DNA of 64,000 bases from Vibrio nitrifigilis (GTDB taxonomy: Bacteria > Pseudomonadota > Gammaproteobacteria > Enterobacterales > Vibrionaceae). The notes beneath the pieces were generated by a model, which was not told where the DNA came from, ran no database searches, and saw nothing but the letters and a program-made list of their open reading frames with translations. The position numbers and the translations under genes are program-made. Of the stretch, positions 1 to 10,900 are shown in pieces. Positions within the stretch are counted from its first letter, which is position 1. Each line of letters begins with the position of its first letter. The stretch is from assembly GCF_015686695.1 (NCBI RefSeq), contig NZ_JADPMR010000001.1:62001-126000 (forward strand). The letters run 5' to 3'.

Positions 1-1155
1 AAGTACCTAGCTTGTATACAAGGGCCTCCCGGGACCGGAAAAACGAAAGTAATCAGTCTGATTGCAAAGCTATTGGTAGAGCGAGGTCAACGAGTATTTA
101 TGACGTCACATACTCACATGGCAATAAACAATGCCCTTAATAAGATTGCTGGTGAAAACGTTCCAGTGATCAAAGTAGGAGCAAGAGGGTGTACTAAGGG
201 CCTTGATAAGAGTGTTAAGCATTTTGAATATGGCGATGATTGGAAGAACAAACCGGATTCTGGGTACGTAATTGGTGCAACTCCTTTTGCAACGTGTAGT
301 GCAAGGTTAGAGCAATATGACTTCGATACAGTCATTTTCGATGAAGCAAGTCAAATCACTCTTCCATTAGCAATTATGGCAATGAGAAAAGCGAAGCGAT
401 TTATATTTGTTGGTGACCACAAGCAATTACCTCCAGTAGTACTTTCGGCCTCCGTTCTGGATGATTGCTCCATCTTTTCGCGGATGGTATCTGGTAACCC
501 CGATGTTTCAGTGATGCTTAGTCAAACATACCGTATGTGTCACGCGCTATCTAGATGGCCTAGTCAAATTTATTATTCTGGGCGTTTAGTCTCGGCTGGC
601 CCCAATGCTACACGCACTTTCAATCTGCCTAGTCAGCCTCAAAAGTATGCTGAAGTCTTATCTACTGAATCTCCTTTTGTGTTTATTAAGTCTCCCGCAA
701 TAAATGCGCGAAATGTCAATAGGCTTGAAGCTGAACTAGTAGTTGAGCTTATTGAAACTGCAATTGAATCAGGATTGAGTGCTAGTGATATAGGTGTAGT
801 AACGCCATTTAGGAGCCATGCTAAAGCTTTGAAATCTCAACTAGCAGATAGGAAAGGTATTTTTTCTTCGAAGACTATTGTTACTGATACAGTTGAAAGA
901 ATGCAGGGGCAAGAAAGAGAAATGATCATTATTTCTCTTTGTTCCACAGATCCTCAGTATATAAGTGCTATCGCTGAATTCTTTTTTCAAGCTGAACGTT
1001 TAAATGTAGCGATAACTCGTCCACAAACAAAACTAATATTAGTTGGTCCTGAAATCTCCAGTTCTTTTCTCCAAGAGTCAAATGATGAGCTCTTACTCAA
1101 AAGAGTTGAGGAATATCGTTCTTTAATTAACTCAGGATATAAATATAATAACTAG
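1..1155 (+). CDS. UPF1/Dna2-like superfamily I helicase, 5' partial
   Basis: The reading frame is open from base 1, so the gene starts outside the window. The first visible codons encode Walker A (GPPGTGKT) about 10 residues in. Other SF1 motifs follow in order: DEAS (motif II), GDHKQLPP (motif III), QTYRM (motif IV), VERMQGQE (motif V) and LNVAITRP (motif VI). This arrangement is typical of the UPF1/Dna2/NAM7-like helicase C-terminal half, which unwinds DNA or RNA with ATP. Any N-terminal nuclease or specificity domain lies outside the window and cannot be judged. The stop is 8 bases before the next helicase gene, so the two are probably co-transcribed. Motif-based family assignment is strong; biological role is unknown, with anti-phage defence or DNA repair both possible. 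Confidence 0.85.
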   Translation, partial: KYLACIQGPPGTGKTKVISLIAKLLVERGQRVFMTSHTHMAINNALNKIAGENVPVIKVGARGCTKGLDKSVKHFEYGDDWKNKPDSGYVIGATPFATCSARLEQYDFDTVIFDEASQITLPLAIMAMRKAKRFIFVGDHKQLPPVVLSASVLDDCSIFSRMVSGNPDVSVMLSQTYRMCHALSRWPSQIYYSGRLVSAGPNATRTFNLPSQPQKYAEVLSTESPFVFIKSPAINARNVNRLEAELVVELIETAIESGLSASDIGVVTPFRSHAKALKSQLADRKGIFSSKTIVTDTVERMQGQEREMIIISLCSTDPQYISAIAEFFFQAERLNVAITRPQTKLILVGPEISSSFLQESNDELLLKRVEEYRSLINSGYKYNN

Positions 1156-1163
1156 GAAATGTT

Positions 1164-3134
1164 ATGGCAAAGATGGAATCAATTACGGGCTTAGATCGTA
1201 AGGTTAGAAGGCATTTTAAAAAAGTTCTAAGTAGATTGTCAGACGAATTCATTGTCCGAGAACCATTACTGGATGAATCAAAAATTGCATCAATCGTACT
1301 GGAAGGGCCTTGTAGAAGTTGGTTGATGATTGGTTGGCACGAAAAGCGGCCAAATGAAACTGAGCTTGCTAAATGGAGGCGATTCAATTCAGCTTTACTG
1401 TCTAAGGGATATCAATCAATCAAGTATCTTGCAGTAGTTGAAGAAGATTTGAAACACAAGACAACAAGTGAGAAACAGGCTGATAGATTCATCCATATCC
1501 TCGACCAAAAGAGCTTTTACATAGACGGTGAGAAGAATATTGTTGACCTTTTGACAGAATCTCCGGTTGAACAGTACAACTGGGTAAAAAAGACAATTTT
1601 CCCTGAGTCAGCAATCCATTCGCAATGTACGACGAGGAGGAGCGTTTCAAAAGTAGATAATAGAGCTAGTCTACAACAGTTTTTCTTAGATTATGATCAA
1701 GAATTGGCAACTCGTTTTGACATGCTTGAACAAGTTGATTCTAGCGAAGAACGTCAAGATGATGTCTCTGTAAGACTGATTAATGGGGTTGCTGGTAGTG
1801 GGAAAACATTGATCTTGATAAATCGTGCTATAGCATTTTGTAAAAAGCACCCCGATAAGAAAGCATTACTCGTTATTCATAACAAGCCGGTCACTTCAGA
1901 TATTAAGCATAGATTTGAAGAATGGTTAGGCGGAGCCCCTTCGAACCTGAAGATCGAGACATTTCATCAATTTGCGCTCAATCAACAGAAGAAAGTTTCT
2001 AACAATTGGAGGCTCACCCCATTATTTGGCGACAAAGCTATAGAGCCCCTTCGTGCCCAAATCCTTTGTGATACCAATGAGAGTTACACTCAATTGAAGT
2101 TAACTGATGGGCAGATCTGGTCTGAGTTAGAGTACATCAATGAATATCTGATAAAAGATGAGAATGAATATTTAGAGTATGAAAGACAAGGCAGAGGATT
2201 TGCTCTTCAGAAGTCCCAGCGTGTGCATATTTGGAAACTCTACGAGATGGTAGTTCAGACAATGTCTAGTCCTAAAGGATATTTACCAAGCCTTTATGTT
2301 AAGGACTTAGCTTTACTCAAAGATACCACTGGGTTGGCAAAGTTTGATCATATTTTGGTCGATGAGGCTCAGTTCTTTGCGCCTTCTTGGCTCCAACTAG
2401 TTAAGATGTCGTTAATTTCAAACGGTGCAATATTTCTGTGTGCAGACCCTAACCAAGGCTTTCTAAAGAGTCGATTGAGCTGGAAAAGTGTTGGTTTCAA
2501 TGTTCGAGGTCGAACAAAACGGCTCAATTATTCATATCGCACCACTTATGAAATTATGGTCGCAGCGAATACATTGATCGAAGGTATTGAAGATGACACT
2601 GATGATTTTGTAAAGCCGGATTTAGAAAAAATGGATAGAGGGGTAAAACCTCAGATAATCTATAGTCATACTCTTCAAGATGAAAAGACACGTTTTTTAA
2701 ATGAGTTAAGTGAATGTTGTAGATCCGACGATATACCTCTTCAGCAAGTCATGGTGCTTTGCAGTGGTAGCTATAGTCCTTGGAGCCTTAAACGCGATAT
2801 TGAGAACACTCTAGGTAAAGGAACTGTGGTTAATTACAATGACTGGAAAGATATTAAAGATAATATTGGTGGGAAAATCCGACTTATGAGTATTAACAGC
2901 TGTACAGGAATGGAATCAGGAGTGACATTCGTTCTTGGGGCAGGTGAGCTGATGAATCAAGCCAAGAATATTGATTTAGATGATACTGAAAGAGAGCTCG
3001 TTCAACAAGAGTCCCTAAGAAAACTTTATGTCGCAATGACTCGAGCTGGACAAAGACTGGCCTTATTTAGTACCGAAAAACTTCCTGAACGGGTACATGA
3101 ACATGTAGAGGTTTCTGGTGCATCATTAGATTGA
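1164..3134 (+). CDS. UvrD-like superfamily I helicase
   Basis: A 656-residue protein with about 200 N-terminal residues that I do not recognise, then an SF1 helicase core. Walker A is GVAGSGKT near residue 215, motif II is VDEAQ near 395, a motif IV-like element is NYSYRTTYE near 460, and motif VI is LYVAMTRAGQRL close to the C-terminus. The last motif is typical of UvrD/Rep-type helicases. The start is the ATG preceded by AGGAAA just after the stop of the upstream helicase gene, which argues for an operon. Two different SF1 helicases in tandem is a common arrangement in defence or mobile loci but matches no named system I can identify from sequence alone. Confidence 0.8.
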   Translation: MAKMESITGLDRKVRRHFKKVLSRLSDEFIVREPLLDESKIASIVLEGPCRSWLMIGWHEKRPNETELAKWRRFNSALLSKGYQSIKYLAVVEEDLKHKTTSEKQADRFIHILDQKSFYIDGEKNIVDLLTESPVEQYNWVKKTIFPESAIHSQCTTRRSVSKVDNRASLQQFFLDYDQELATRFDMLEQVDSSEERQDDVSVRLINGVAGSGKTLILINRAIAFCKKHPDKKALLVIHNKPVTSDIKHRFEEWLGGAPSNLKIETFHQFALNQQKKVSNNWRLTPLFGDKAIEPLRAQILCDTNESYTQLKLTDGQIWSELEYINEYLIKDENEYLEYERQGRGFALQKSQRVHIWKLYEMVVQTMSSPKGYLPSLYVKDLALLKDTTGLAKFDHILVDEAQFFAPSWLQLVKMSLISNGAIFLCADPNQGFLKSRLSWKSVGFNVRGRTKRLNYSYRTTYEIMVAANTLIEGIEDDTDDFVKPDLEKMDRGVKPQIIYSHTLQDEKTRFLNELSECCRSDDIPLQQVMVLCSGSYSPWSLKRDIENTLGKGTVVNYNDWKDIKDNIGGKIRLMSINSCTGMESGVTFVLGAGELMNQAKNIDLDDTERELVQQESLRKLYVAMTRAGQRLALFSTEKLPERVHEHVEVSGASLD

Positions 3135-3456
3135 TTAGTAAGGCGGATTCAATCAGGTCTAATGGCCTGCAAACGCCGGTTATATAGATGAGCACTGTTA
3201 AATGGTTAGTAAAGGAATGGGGGTCTATGCGTCCCACTCCTCTCTTTTTATAACTCAACGGGAAACTGTCATGTAGTGGCATAGTAAATTGGGTCACTAG
3301 AATAGATATTTTGTAATACTATTGATAACCCATAGAGTGCTAATTTAGGAAAAGGTGCAACTAAGAAATATCCAAAAGTAAGTTAACCCTTTAATGACCG
3401 GATACTTATGCTCTCAGCTATGAGATGCAGCAATAATAGTGGACTGCTTAAGTCCA
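3135..3456. other. Intergenic gap between convergent helicase genes
   Basis: No convincing gene. An imperfect hairpin (GGAATGGG at about 3214-3221 pairing with CCCACTCC at 3233-3240) followed by TCTCTTTTTA could end the upstream helicase transcript, but the stem is weak. The short minus-strand frame across 3067-3297 overlaps the end of the helicase gene and looks like a shadow. Confidence 0.4.
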
Positions 3457-6400
3457 CTACCCCATTGCCAACTTAGCCGCTTGCTGCCACATAAAGTTTG
3501 GCATTAGGGTGTGTAGTTCCCATGTGATATTCATGGGCTGCGATCCGGAGTGGGAGACGTAGCTGACTTCCCCAAAGTTAACAAAACCCATGGTTCTGCC
3601 GTATTCATCTTTGCTTTGCTCACGCACAAAGAGGAACAGGCGCTTACCGATGTTCTGGTGTTCGATGTACTCTTTACCTCGGCCTCGATCTGGGCGTGAG
3701 CTATTTTGTGATTGCCAGTGGAACAACTGTTCATTAATCGCGTAATCGTGATACATGGTGGTAGGGGAAAACTGCTTTTCATTCTTATCGAGAGTGACAA
3801 ACATCAGTTCGATGTTGCGATCTTTGAGTACAAAAATCCCCTCTCGTGCTGGCGGCTGATAATCAAACGTTGTAGCACCAAATCCCACTAAAATCTGCTC
3901 ACGGGCGTAACGTGCGTGGAGTTTAAGTGGTACATCCACCAGCGCAGGCATAGCGGGTTGTTCATGCTTTGTTTGGGCTAATTGTTGGTTCAGTACATCC
4001 ACTAACTCTTGTTTAAAATCGAATCTTTTTAATGCCTGCAAGCTCTCTTTCAGCGTTGCAAATCCGACTTTAGAGCCGGGTTGTTGCCAAAAGTCGTAAT
4101 GGCACATCAGAGCATAACGAGAGTCGCTGTCCGCCTGCTCAAATTCGTTCAAACACAAATGACGCATTGCGAGCAGATACTCACGATCATCACAGGTCAG
4201 CACGCGATTTTTGATACCATTAACAATGTGTTTGGGTAATGCGTTAACATCGTTATCAAACGCTTTATTGACTAAGTTCGTCCAAGCATCTCGTTTGTAG
4301 AGATCGTGAATATCGACCTGCGGATTCAATCCTAAAAAGTTGCCCAAGGTCAGCGGCAAATCGGAGTTCATAGAGAACTGGCGAATCATGGTTTGCAACC
4401 GCTTGGAAGTTAAAACTGCTTGCTGAATATTGCGCAGCACCATCTCTTGCGTCTGTTTAGTTAATTCGATTCGACACCCCAAAGGCGCATGCGGAAAGCC
4501 CTGTTTAATTTCATCGCCAATCGCGCGATTGCTCTTACCAATCAAGGCGCGGAATTTATTGGCAAAATCGTATTCGGGACGAGAATTCCCAACAAAGTCG
4601 AGTACGGTACAACACTCTTTCTCATCGGATAAACGCAAACCACGCCCAAGTTGCTGGAGGAAAATCGTCAAGCTTTCAGTCGGACGTAAAAAGAGCAAGG
4701 TATCCACTTCGGGGATATCGACCCCTTCGTTAAAAATATCGACCACGCACAATACGTTAATGGTACCGGAGCGAATCGCTTGCTGCTTTTGTTGCCGCTC
4801 TTGACTGTTTTTACTGGTCAGAACATCCGCTTTTATACCCTTGAGGATAAATTGCTTAGCCATAAAGTGGGCATGCTCTTGGCTAACACAAAACGCCAAG
4901 GCTTTCATGCAGCTGAGATCAGTAATGATCTCCTGCATGCTTTGCATAATTTTATTTAAGCGGCTGTGGTTATGGGTATAAAGGTTAGTCAGTTCCGCAA
5001 CTTCATAACGCCCACGCGACCAAGAAATCGTGCGTAGATCGATATCATCATCGATGCCGAAATATTGAAATGGACACAGATTCCTGAGGTTAATCGCTTC
5101 AGGTAAGCGAATTTCAGCGGCAATCACGCCACCAAAATCTTGCAAAATATCGCCACCATCATGCCGCTCTGGGGTTGCTGTTAACCCTAGTAAAATCTGA
5201 GGGGTAAAGTGATTCAATACGCTGCGATAACTGCTCGCGGTAATGTGGTGCACTTCATCTATCACAATGTAATCGTAAAAGTCAGCCGTGAGCCTCAGCT
5301 GTTCCAACTGATTGTTTAATGTTTGAATCGAGACAAACAGTTGGCGATAGTGATCCGGTGTATGACTACCGACCCAAAGTTCACCAAAACTGCCATTGCG
5401 TAACACGCCACGATAAGCCGCGCGGGCTTGTTTTAGAATTTCTTCTCGATGGGCAACAAACAAGAATGTGGCATTGGGCTTTTGCTTCGCGAATCGCGCA
5501 AAATCGAATGCCGAGATTAAGGTTTTCCCTGTTCCTGTTGCTGCAACAACGAGGTTTCGAAAACGCTGATGTATTTCGCGCTCAACGCTTAACTGTTCGA
5601 GAATATCGCTTTGATGCGCAAAGGGCTTGATATCAAAGAAGTGCGTTGGCTCATCACTGCCCTCGCCTCGTTGCTGCTTCAATGCTTGCTTGAGCTTGCC
5701 GCAACTGCTGGCATCGCCATTGAAAGTCTCAAATTCATTAGAAGCCCAATAGGTTTCAAAGGTACTAAATGACTTTTGAATGATATGGGGAATTTCTTGC
5801 GCGGTGATTTTTAAGTTCCACTCTAAACCATTGGTAAGTGCTGAGCGGGACAAATTAGAAGAACCAATATAACCAGTATGAAAGCCTGTATCACGTAAGA
5901 ATAGATAGCTTTTGGCGTGCAGACGCTCACGGTCGCTGTTGTAACTGAGCTTCACTTCGGTATTGGGTAAACTTGCCAAGTATTCAACCGCTTTGGCATC
6001 CGTTGCGCCCATATACGAAGTGGTGATCACTTTGAGCTGCTTGCCACTGTGGGTAAATTCTTCCAGCTCTTTACGAAAAATCCGAATACCAGCCCATTTG
6101 ATAAAAGAAACCAACCAATAAATTTTATCGGCGGAGCGAATTTCTCGTTTCAGCTCTGATTCCAGCGATAACCCAGCGTTACTGCCACTGAATAGTTCGC
6201 TTTGAGTTAAACCCGTTAATGGCGTGATCTCTTCAACGTACTTTTTCAGCTCAGCCGCGACGGGATTCTCTAAGTCATACAAAGCTGTAAGGATTTTACC
6301 TTGGCTCTGAATGAGGTTGTCTTCAAAGAAACCATCATCAGCAACTTGGTCTTTAAACCAGAGAATCAGTTGGTTAGAAAGCTCGATTTGCTTTTGAAGT

Positions 6401-6582
6401 TGGTCTTCACCAGAAGGAACCGCACCGATGGCGAATTCGAGAATATGGGTCAGAAAACGGGATAACCAAACCGTGGCCTCTGCACTGGTGAGTTCTCGCT
6501 CCCCAACATAGAAATGGTCTCGGTCTAGCTGGCTGTCTATTAACTGAGTGATCAGTTGTTCGTAAATCCCTAACTGCTGCAT
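3457..6582 (-). CDS. PLD nuclease-SF2 helicase-DUF3427 protein
   Basis: A 1041-residue multidomain protein. Residues about 130-290 form a phospholipase D-like nuclease module with the HxK motif (HAKSY near 222) and GSSNLS near 241. A superfamily II helicase core follows: Walker A (ATGTGKT near 350), DEVH (near 443), TATPERHDGG (near 470) and motif VI QQLGRGLRL (near 640). The C-terminal 200 residues match the DUF3427 layout usual for this family. The family is likely to cut and translocate on DNA and is often found in variable defence hotspots; that role is inference here. The ATG is preceded by GGAATC. It faces the two SF1 helicases tail to tail. Confidence 0.85.
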   Translation of the reverse strand: MQQLGIYEQLITQLIDSQLDRDHFYVGERELTSAEATVWLSRFLTHILEFAIGAVPSGEDQLQKQIELSNQLILWFKDQVADDGFFEDNLIQSQGKILTALYDLENPVAAELKKYVEEITPLTGLTQSELFSGSNAGLSLESELKREIRSADKIYWLVSFIKWAGIRIFRKELEEFTHSGKQLKVITTSYMGATDAKAVEYLASLPNTEVKLSYNSDRERLHAKSYLFLRDTGFHTGYIGSSNLSRSALTNGLEWNLKITAQEIPHIIQKSFSTFETYWASNEFETFNGDASSCGKLKQALKQQRGEGSDEPTHFFDIKPFAHQSDILEQLSVEREIHQRFRNLVVAATGTGKTLISAFDFARFAKQKPNATFLFVAHREEILKQARAAYRGVLRNGSFGELWVGSHTPDHYRQLFVSIQTLNNQLEQLRLTADFYDYIVIDEVHHITASSYRSVLNHFTPQILLGLTATPERHDGGDILQDFGGVIAAEIRLPEAINLRNLCPFQYFGIDDDIDLRTISWSRGRYEVAELTNLYTHNHSRLNKIMQSMQEIITDLSCMKALAFCVSQEHAHFMAKQFILKGIKADVLTSKNSQERQQKQQAIRSGTINVLCVVDIFNEGVDIPEVDTLLFLRPTESLTIFLQQLGRGLRLSDEKECCTVLDFVGNSRPEYDFANKFRALIGKSNRAIGDEIKQGFPHAPLGCRIELTKQTQEMVLRNIQQAVLTSKRLQTMIRQFSMNSDLPLTLGNFLGLNPQVDIHDLYKRDAWTNLVNKAFDNDVNALPKHIVNGIKNRVLTCDDREYLLAMRHLCLNEFEQADSDSRYALMCHYDFWQQPGSKVGFATLKESLQALKRFDFKQELVDVLNQQLAQTKHEQPAMPALVDVPLKLHARYAREQILVGFGATTFDYQPPAREGIFVLKDRNIELMFVTLDKNEKQFSPTTMYHDYAINEQLFHWQSQNSSRPDRGRGKEYIEHQNIGKRLFLFVREQSKDEYGRTMGFVNFGEVSYVSHSGSQPMNITWELHTLMPNFMWQQAAKLAMG

Positions 6583-6657
6583 CTGATTCCATTATGTTTA
6601 ATCATCACAGCAAGAGTATACGGACTTTATAAATTAAATAAGAGATCAGTTTTATAA

Positions 6658-7899
6658 TTAATAACTTCCCACCGCGACTCGATAACACTCATCTTGATGT
6701 TGCTCGACAAAATGCACGATGCTTTGGTCGAGTTTTCCTTCTGTCACCATGTCATGAAGAATGGTTACAATTTTATTCACATCAAGTCCTTTTCGGTATG
6801 GTCGCGCTTGTGCAAGAGCTTGAAAGACATCACTCACAGCGATAATTCTTGCTTCGGTAGAAAGGCTCAAGGCCGTTTTGTGGAATGGATACCCTTTACC
6901 ATTAATACTTTCGTGGTGAAATGCAGCCCACTGGGCGATGTCTTCCAACCCAGCAATATGACGCAAAATTTCGTAGGTCTCGTAACTGTGGTGGAACATG
7001 ATGGCTCGTTCGTCGTCGTTCAACTTGCCGGGTTTATCCAGTATTTCATCCGGAATATTAAGCTTTCCTAAATCATGCAGTAACCCAGCAATTTCAATTT
7101 TTTTACACTGCTCTTCGTCTAAGCCGTAGTTCTTTGCAATATAAAGAGAAAGTTCACCGACACGCAGTGAGTGTTCCGCAGTAAACGGGCTTTTTTGGTC
7201 AACGATATAGGCCATAATTTGGGAAAGCTGTTTAATTTCATCCAAACTCAATTCATGCGTTTGTGTTTTGCGCGCGGCCATTTCCCACGTAAAACGGTAA
7301 ATATGTTGACCTTGTAACATGATCCAAAAAGCTTCAGATTTAGAAAGTTCCAAATACGCATCAACTAAAGTGGGCTCAAAATAGCGCGCCTGCTGGCGAA
7401 CAATCTCGTTATCAATATCTTTTCGTGCTAATAAAATATCGTGTTCATAATGGGTTGCAGCAAGAACATCAATCCTATCCGCGAGGAAAATGAGATTCGC
7501 CATCAGTGCGACATACTGTGGAATATCCAGATTTTTGAGCGGCTGCCAAGCAGTGTGATGATAAAGGATCGGCAAAGCAAAATGGGCTAATGGCGAAAAT
7601 GATTTTAGTAAGTCATAACCAATTTGACAGTGTTCTTGCGCATTATCCCAATCAAACTCTGTGACCAATTTTTGGTGAGTCGCATTGGTAGAAACGCCAA
7701 TATCATGCAACATGCCGAATTCAAACGCGTACTCGATATCTTCTCTGCTGTATCCAAGCTGCTGAGCGATAGACGATGCGATGTAGCCAACACGCTTGCC
7801 ATGATTAGTATCATCAATACCAACGAGAGAAACGGCTGTTTCAATGGCAATAATCATGTCCCGAAGTCGGATTGATAACGCATCCTTAGCAATATCCAT
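6658..7899 (-). CDS. HD-GYP domain protein with two HD domains
   Basis: A 413-residue protein with an N-terminal HD domain (H33, HD at 65-66) and a C-terminal HD-GYP domain carrying LLHDLGK and the HHESINGKGYP signature. HD-GYP domains usually hydrolyse cyclic di-GMP, so this is probably a cytoplasmic c-di-GMP phosphodiesterase or a related signalling protein. No transmembrane segment or receiver domain is visible, so the N-terminal HD domain may be the sensory or second catalytic unit. The ATG has GGGAG six bases upstream. It appears to be a single-gene unit. Activity on c-di-GMP is expected from the family but not shown by sequence alone. Confidence 0.85.
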   Translation of the reverse strand: MDIAKDALSIRLRDMIIAIETAVSLVGIDDTNHGKRVGYIASSIAQQLGYSREDIEYAFEFGMLHDIGVSTNATHQKLVTEFDWDNAQEHCQIGYDLLKSFSPLAHFALPILYHHTAWQPLKNLDIPQYVALMANLIFLADRIDVLAATHYEHDILLARKDIDNEIVRQQARYFEPTLVDAYLELSKSEAFWIMLQGQHIYRFTWEMAARKTQTHELSLDEIKQLSQIMAYIVDQKSPFTAEHSLRVGELSLYIAKNYGLDEEQCKKIEIAGLLHDLGKLNIPDEILDKPGKLNDDERAIMFHHSYETYEILRHIAGLEDIAQWAAFHHESINGKGYPFHKTALSLSTEARIIAVSDVFQALAQARPYRKGLDVNKIVTILHDMVTEGKLDQSIVHFVEQHQDECYRVAVGSY

Positions 7900-7980
7900 G
7901 GCACACTCCCATTAATTATTAGCACTTGCTAATAATTAACCTAGTCTAATTCTACCGTACCAAGTGAGACTCCGGTTGGA

Positions 7981-10900
7981 TTACTGAGGCTTGAGCGTTA
8001 GCAATACCTCACTTTTCGCCGAGTTGTTTTTACGCCCACTGAGTAAGAAGATGCGATCAGGGTCAATCTCTTGTTGATTCACTAAAAAGGCTTTGACTGC
8101 TTGTGCTCTCGCTACCGATAGTTGACGTAGCGCTTCAGGAGAAACCTGTTCAGCATTGAGTAATTGATTGTATAAACTCGCGTAAAGGCGCGTATCAATG
8201 TCTTCGTCACTGACTTTATCACTCGCTTGCTTTAACTTCTCTTCGATAGCGTCCCGTTGATCACTGATCGATTTACCGATTTTGTCTTCATAAAAATCTT
8301 CGACTGCATCTACCGCCTCGTCATCTGAAGAAACATAGCTTGCGGTTAAAGTTGGGGCATTTTTCACTCCCATCTTAAACAGCGTTTTACGTAGTTGCAG
8401 TTCAGCTAATGCGTTCGCATCCGCTGTGGGGTTAATACTGCCGGCAACGTCTACATTCAGTTGTGGACGCTGTTTTAATGCCTTACCTAACGTGGTTAAA
8501 CGCTCTTGTTCCTCTTGCGTCAATTGCGATTGTCCTGCCGCGAAATTCACCACATTAAGTTCTTCATCACTCCCCACTAGATTAGATAACAATGAAAATG
8601 GCGCAGTCACGGCTTTAGTGATGATGTTTTTCACTGCGGTCCAGATAACACTGCCAATACCAAAACTTGGGTCATCGACATCACCACTCACTTGAACGCC
8701 CAAATCAATCACACCATTACGATCTTGCAGCAGTGCAATCGCCAACTTCACCGGTAAACTGGTTGCGAGATCCGAATCGCTCGGTTTACCCAATGTAAGC
8801 TGGTCGATATAGACATGGTTTTCACCTTTTAGCTTGCCCTGATCCAAATGGTAATTAAGCCCTAACGAAAGCTGCCCTTTATCAATAAAGTATCCCGCAT
8901 AAGTGCCTGAATAAGAGTTGATAGAAGTTAACTCCGCACTTTTAATATTCAGGTCTAAATCTAAATAGGGCTTTTCAAGCAGAGGGTTCACCTTACCTGT
9001 GAGGCTAATTGGGGCATACTGGTCGATTTTCCCTTTTAAGTTCACGTTAGCAACCGTATTTCCTTGAGAACTTAAATCGGTAATCGCGCCATCCAAACTA
9101 CGGATACCGGATGAAAAATTTGGGGTGAGAGACAAATCAGAAAAATACGCTGAGCCATCAACCACTTTAATTCGTTTTAAAGTCAATGCGATAGGAAGAG
9201 CAGACTGGGAGGCAGGGGTTGCCTTTTGATTAGTAGAGTCAGCCTGATCCTCCTTATTCGCAGGTGCGGTGCTCGATTCATCGACTTTTGACGTATCAGT
9301 GGCAGTTTTCGCAATATCACTAAGGTTAGTGGTTCTATCTTTATGAATAATGACTTTGGCATAAGGCTTAGTCAGGGTGACTTGGTTAATCGCGAGACGA
9401 TTCTCAGCTTGCGAAAAAGACAGCTTATCTACTTGCAGGGATTGCCAAGAGACTAACGGCTCTGCACTGCGTTGATCGTCCAATTGCAATTGATCCACGG
9501 CTAAGCTTCCCTGATATGTTGCTTTGCCTTGCGTCCACTGGCTAGACACATCGCCTTCAGTGGTGAAGCGGCCTTGTTTTAACGATAAATTCATATACTG
9601 CTGTAGATAAGGTTGTAGCGAGCTTAAATTAAAATCTTTAAACGCTACATGAGTGTTAAGCTCGGACGTTGCGAGGTTAACTTGCCCTTTACCGCTGAAC
9701 TCACCGCCAGTGCCCACATTATCTTTAGCCGCATTCGCGACTGAATTATTTAGGAGTAGCGACCAAGAATAGTGAATCGGCCGACTAAAATCACTCCAAA
9801 TATGCGATAACTGCACAGCAATGGATGAGATATTCCAGGTCACCGCATGATTAGTATCATCCCCTGAATACGCTTTATCTTGCAGAGCGATATCACCCGC
9901 TAAATGCACATTTTTCACCTGCACGACCCATGACGGATTCTCAGCTTGAGGTTCGGTACTTCCAGTCTTATGTCGATTGTTAGCCGCGTTGTTATTCGCC
10001 ACACTGGCTGATTGGCTGGTCGTCGGTTTGTGCGGTGTGATCGGGGTGAATAAACGCTGCAAGTCCACACCTTGTTTATCGAGAACGCCTCGAACGTCTA
10101 ACCCCGTTAAATCGACACTGCCAATGGTGACTTTTTGCGTTTTCGAATCCAGCGCAATCTCATCAACAATAAAATTTTGGAGCCCAACGTGAGAACGCGG
10201 ACTCTCCTTATTGGCATCAGCTTGCTTGATGCTATTTGTTGTTGGCTGAACGAACAACACATCACTTAACGCAACTCGCCCTTGAGTTAAGGAATAGGTC
10301 GGGGTGTGCCCCTGCATCGCAAAAGAGGCTTCACCATTGGTACTTAAAGAACCTTGTTGTAACTGAGCGGTAACCTGATGGCGAACAAAAGGCCAAAAAT
10401 CGGTTAAATCAATATTATCGAGAGCAAAACTTGCTTTGGCTTGGAGGGGCTGAACTTGGAACTGCCCCTGAATAGAAATATCTTGTCCATCATGGCCTTG
10501 CGCCATCACATGCAATTGGTTCTGAACTTTGTCACTATTATCAGCAGCCTGCATCAAGGCTTGTAGATCAAGGTGCGTTAGTTCAAATGACACGCCTTGA
10601 TAAGCTATGTCCGCGTTAGACATATGATCTTGGTAGTTCACCGTACCGCCCACTAACGCAATACGGTTAGCTCGAAATGCGGCCCCACCACTCTGTGATT
10701 CACTTGATTCTTCTTTGTCATCAGCTGAATTTTCAGCCAGCTTATCGACAATGCTAGTAAAGTTAAATTCTGGCTGCGAGTCCTCACCTTTCTGACGGGT
10801 TACGTGCAAATTGGGTTTGGTTAACACCACATCTTTTACGGTTGGCGTAAGTGTGAATAGACTTTGCCAAAACTGAAACTGAGCTTGAAACTGTTCAAAG

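Noticed and set aside
3067..3297. Minus-strand small frame across the end of the second helicase gene
   Set aside because: No ribosome site or family likeness; overlaps a real gene.
3135..3456. Integron attC repeats or insertion sequence remnant
   Set aside because: No VCR-like inverted core, terminal repeats or transposase fragment could be recognised.
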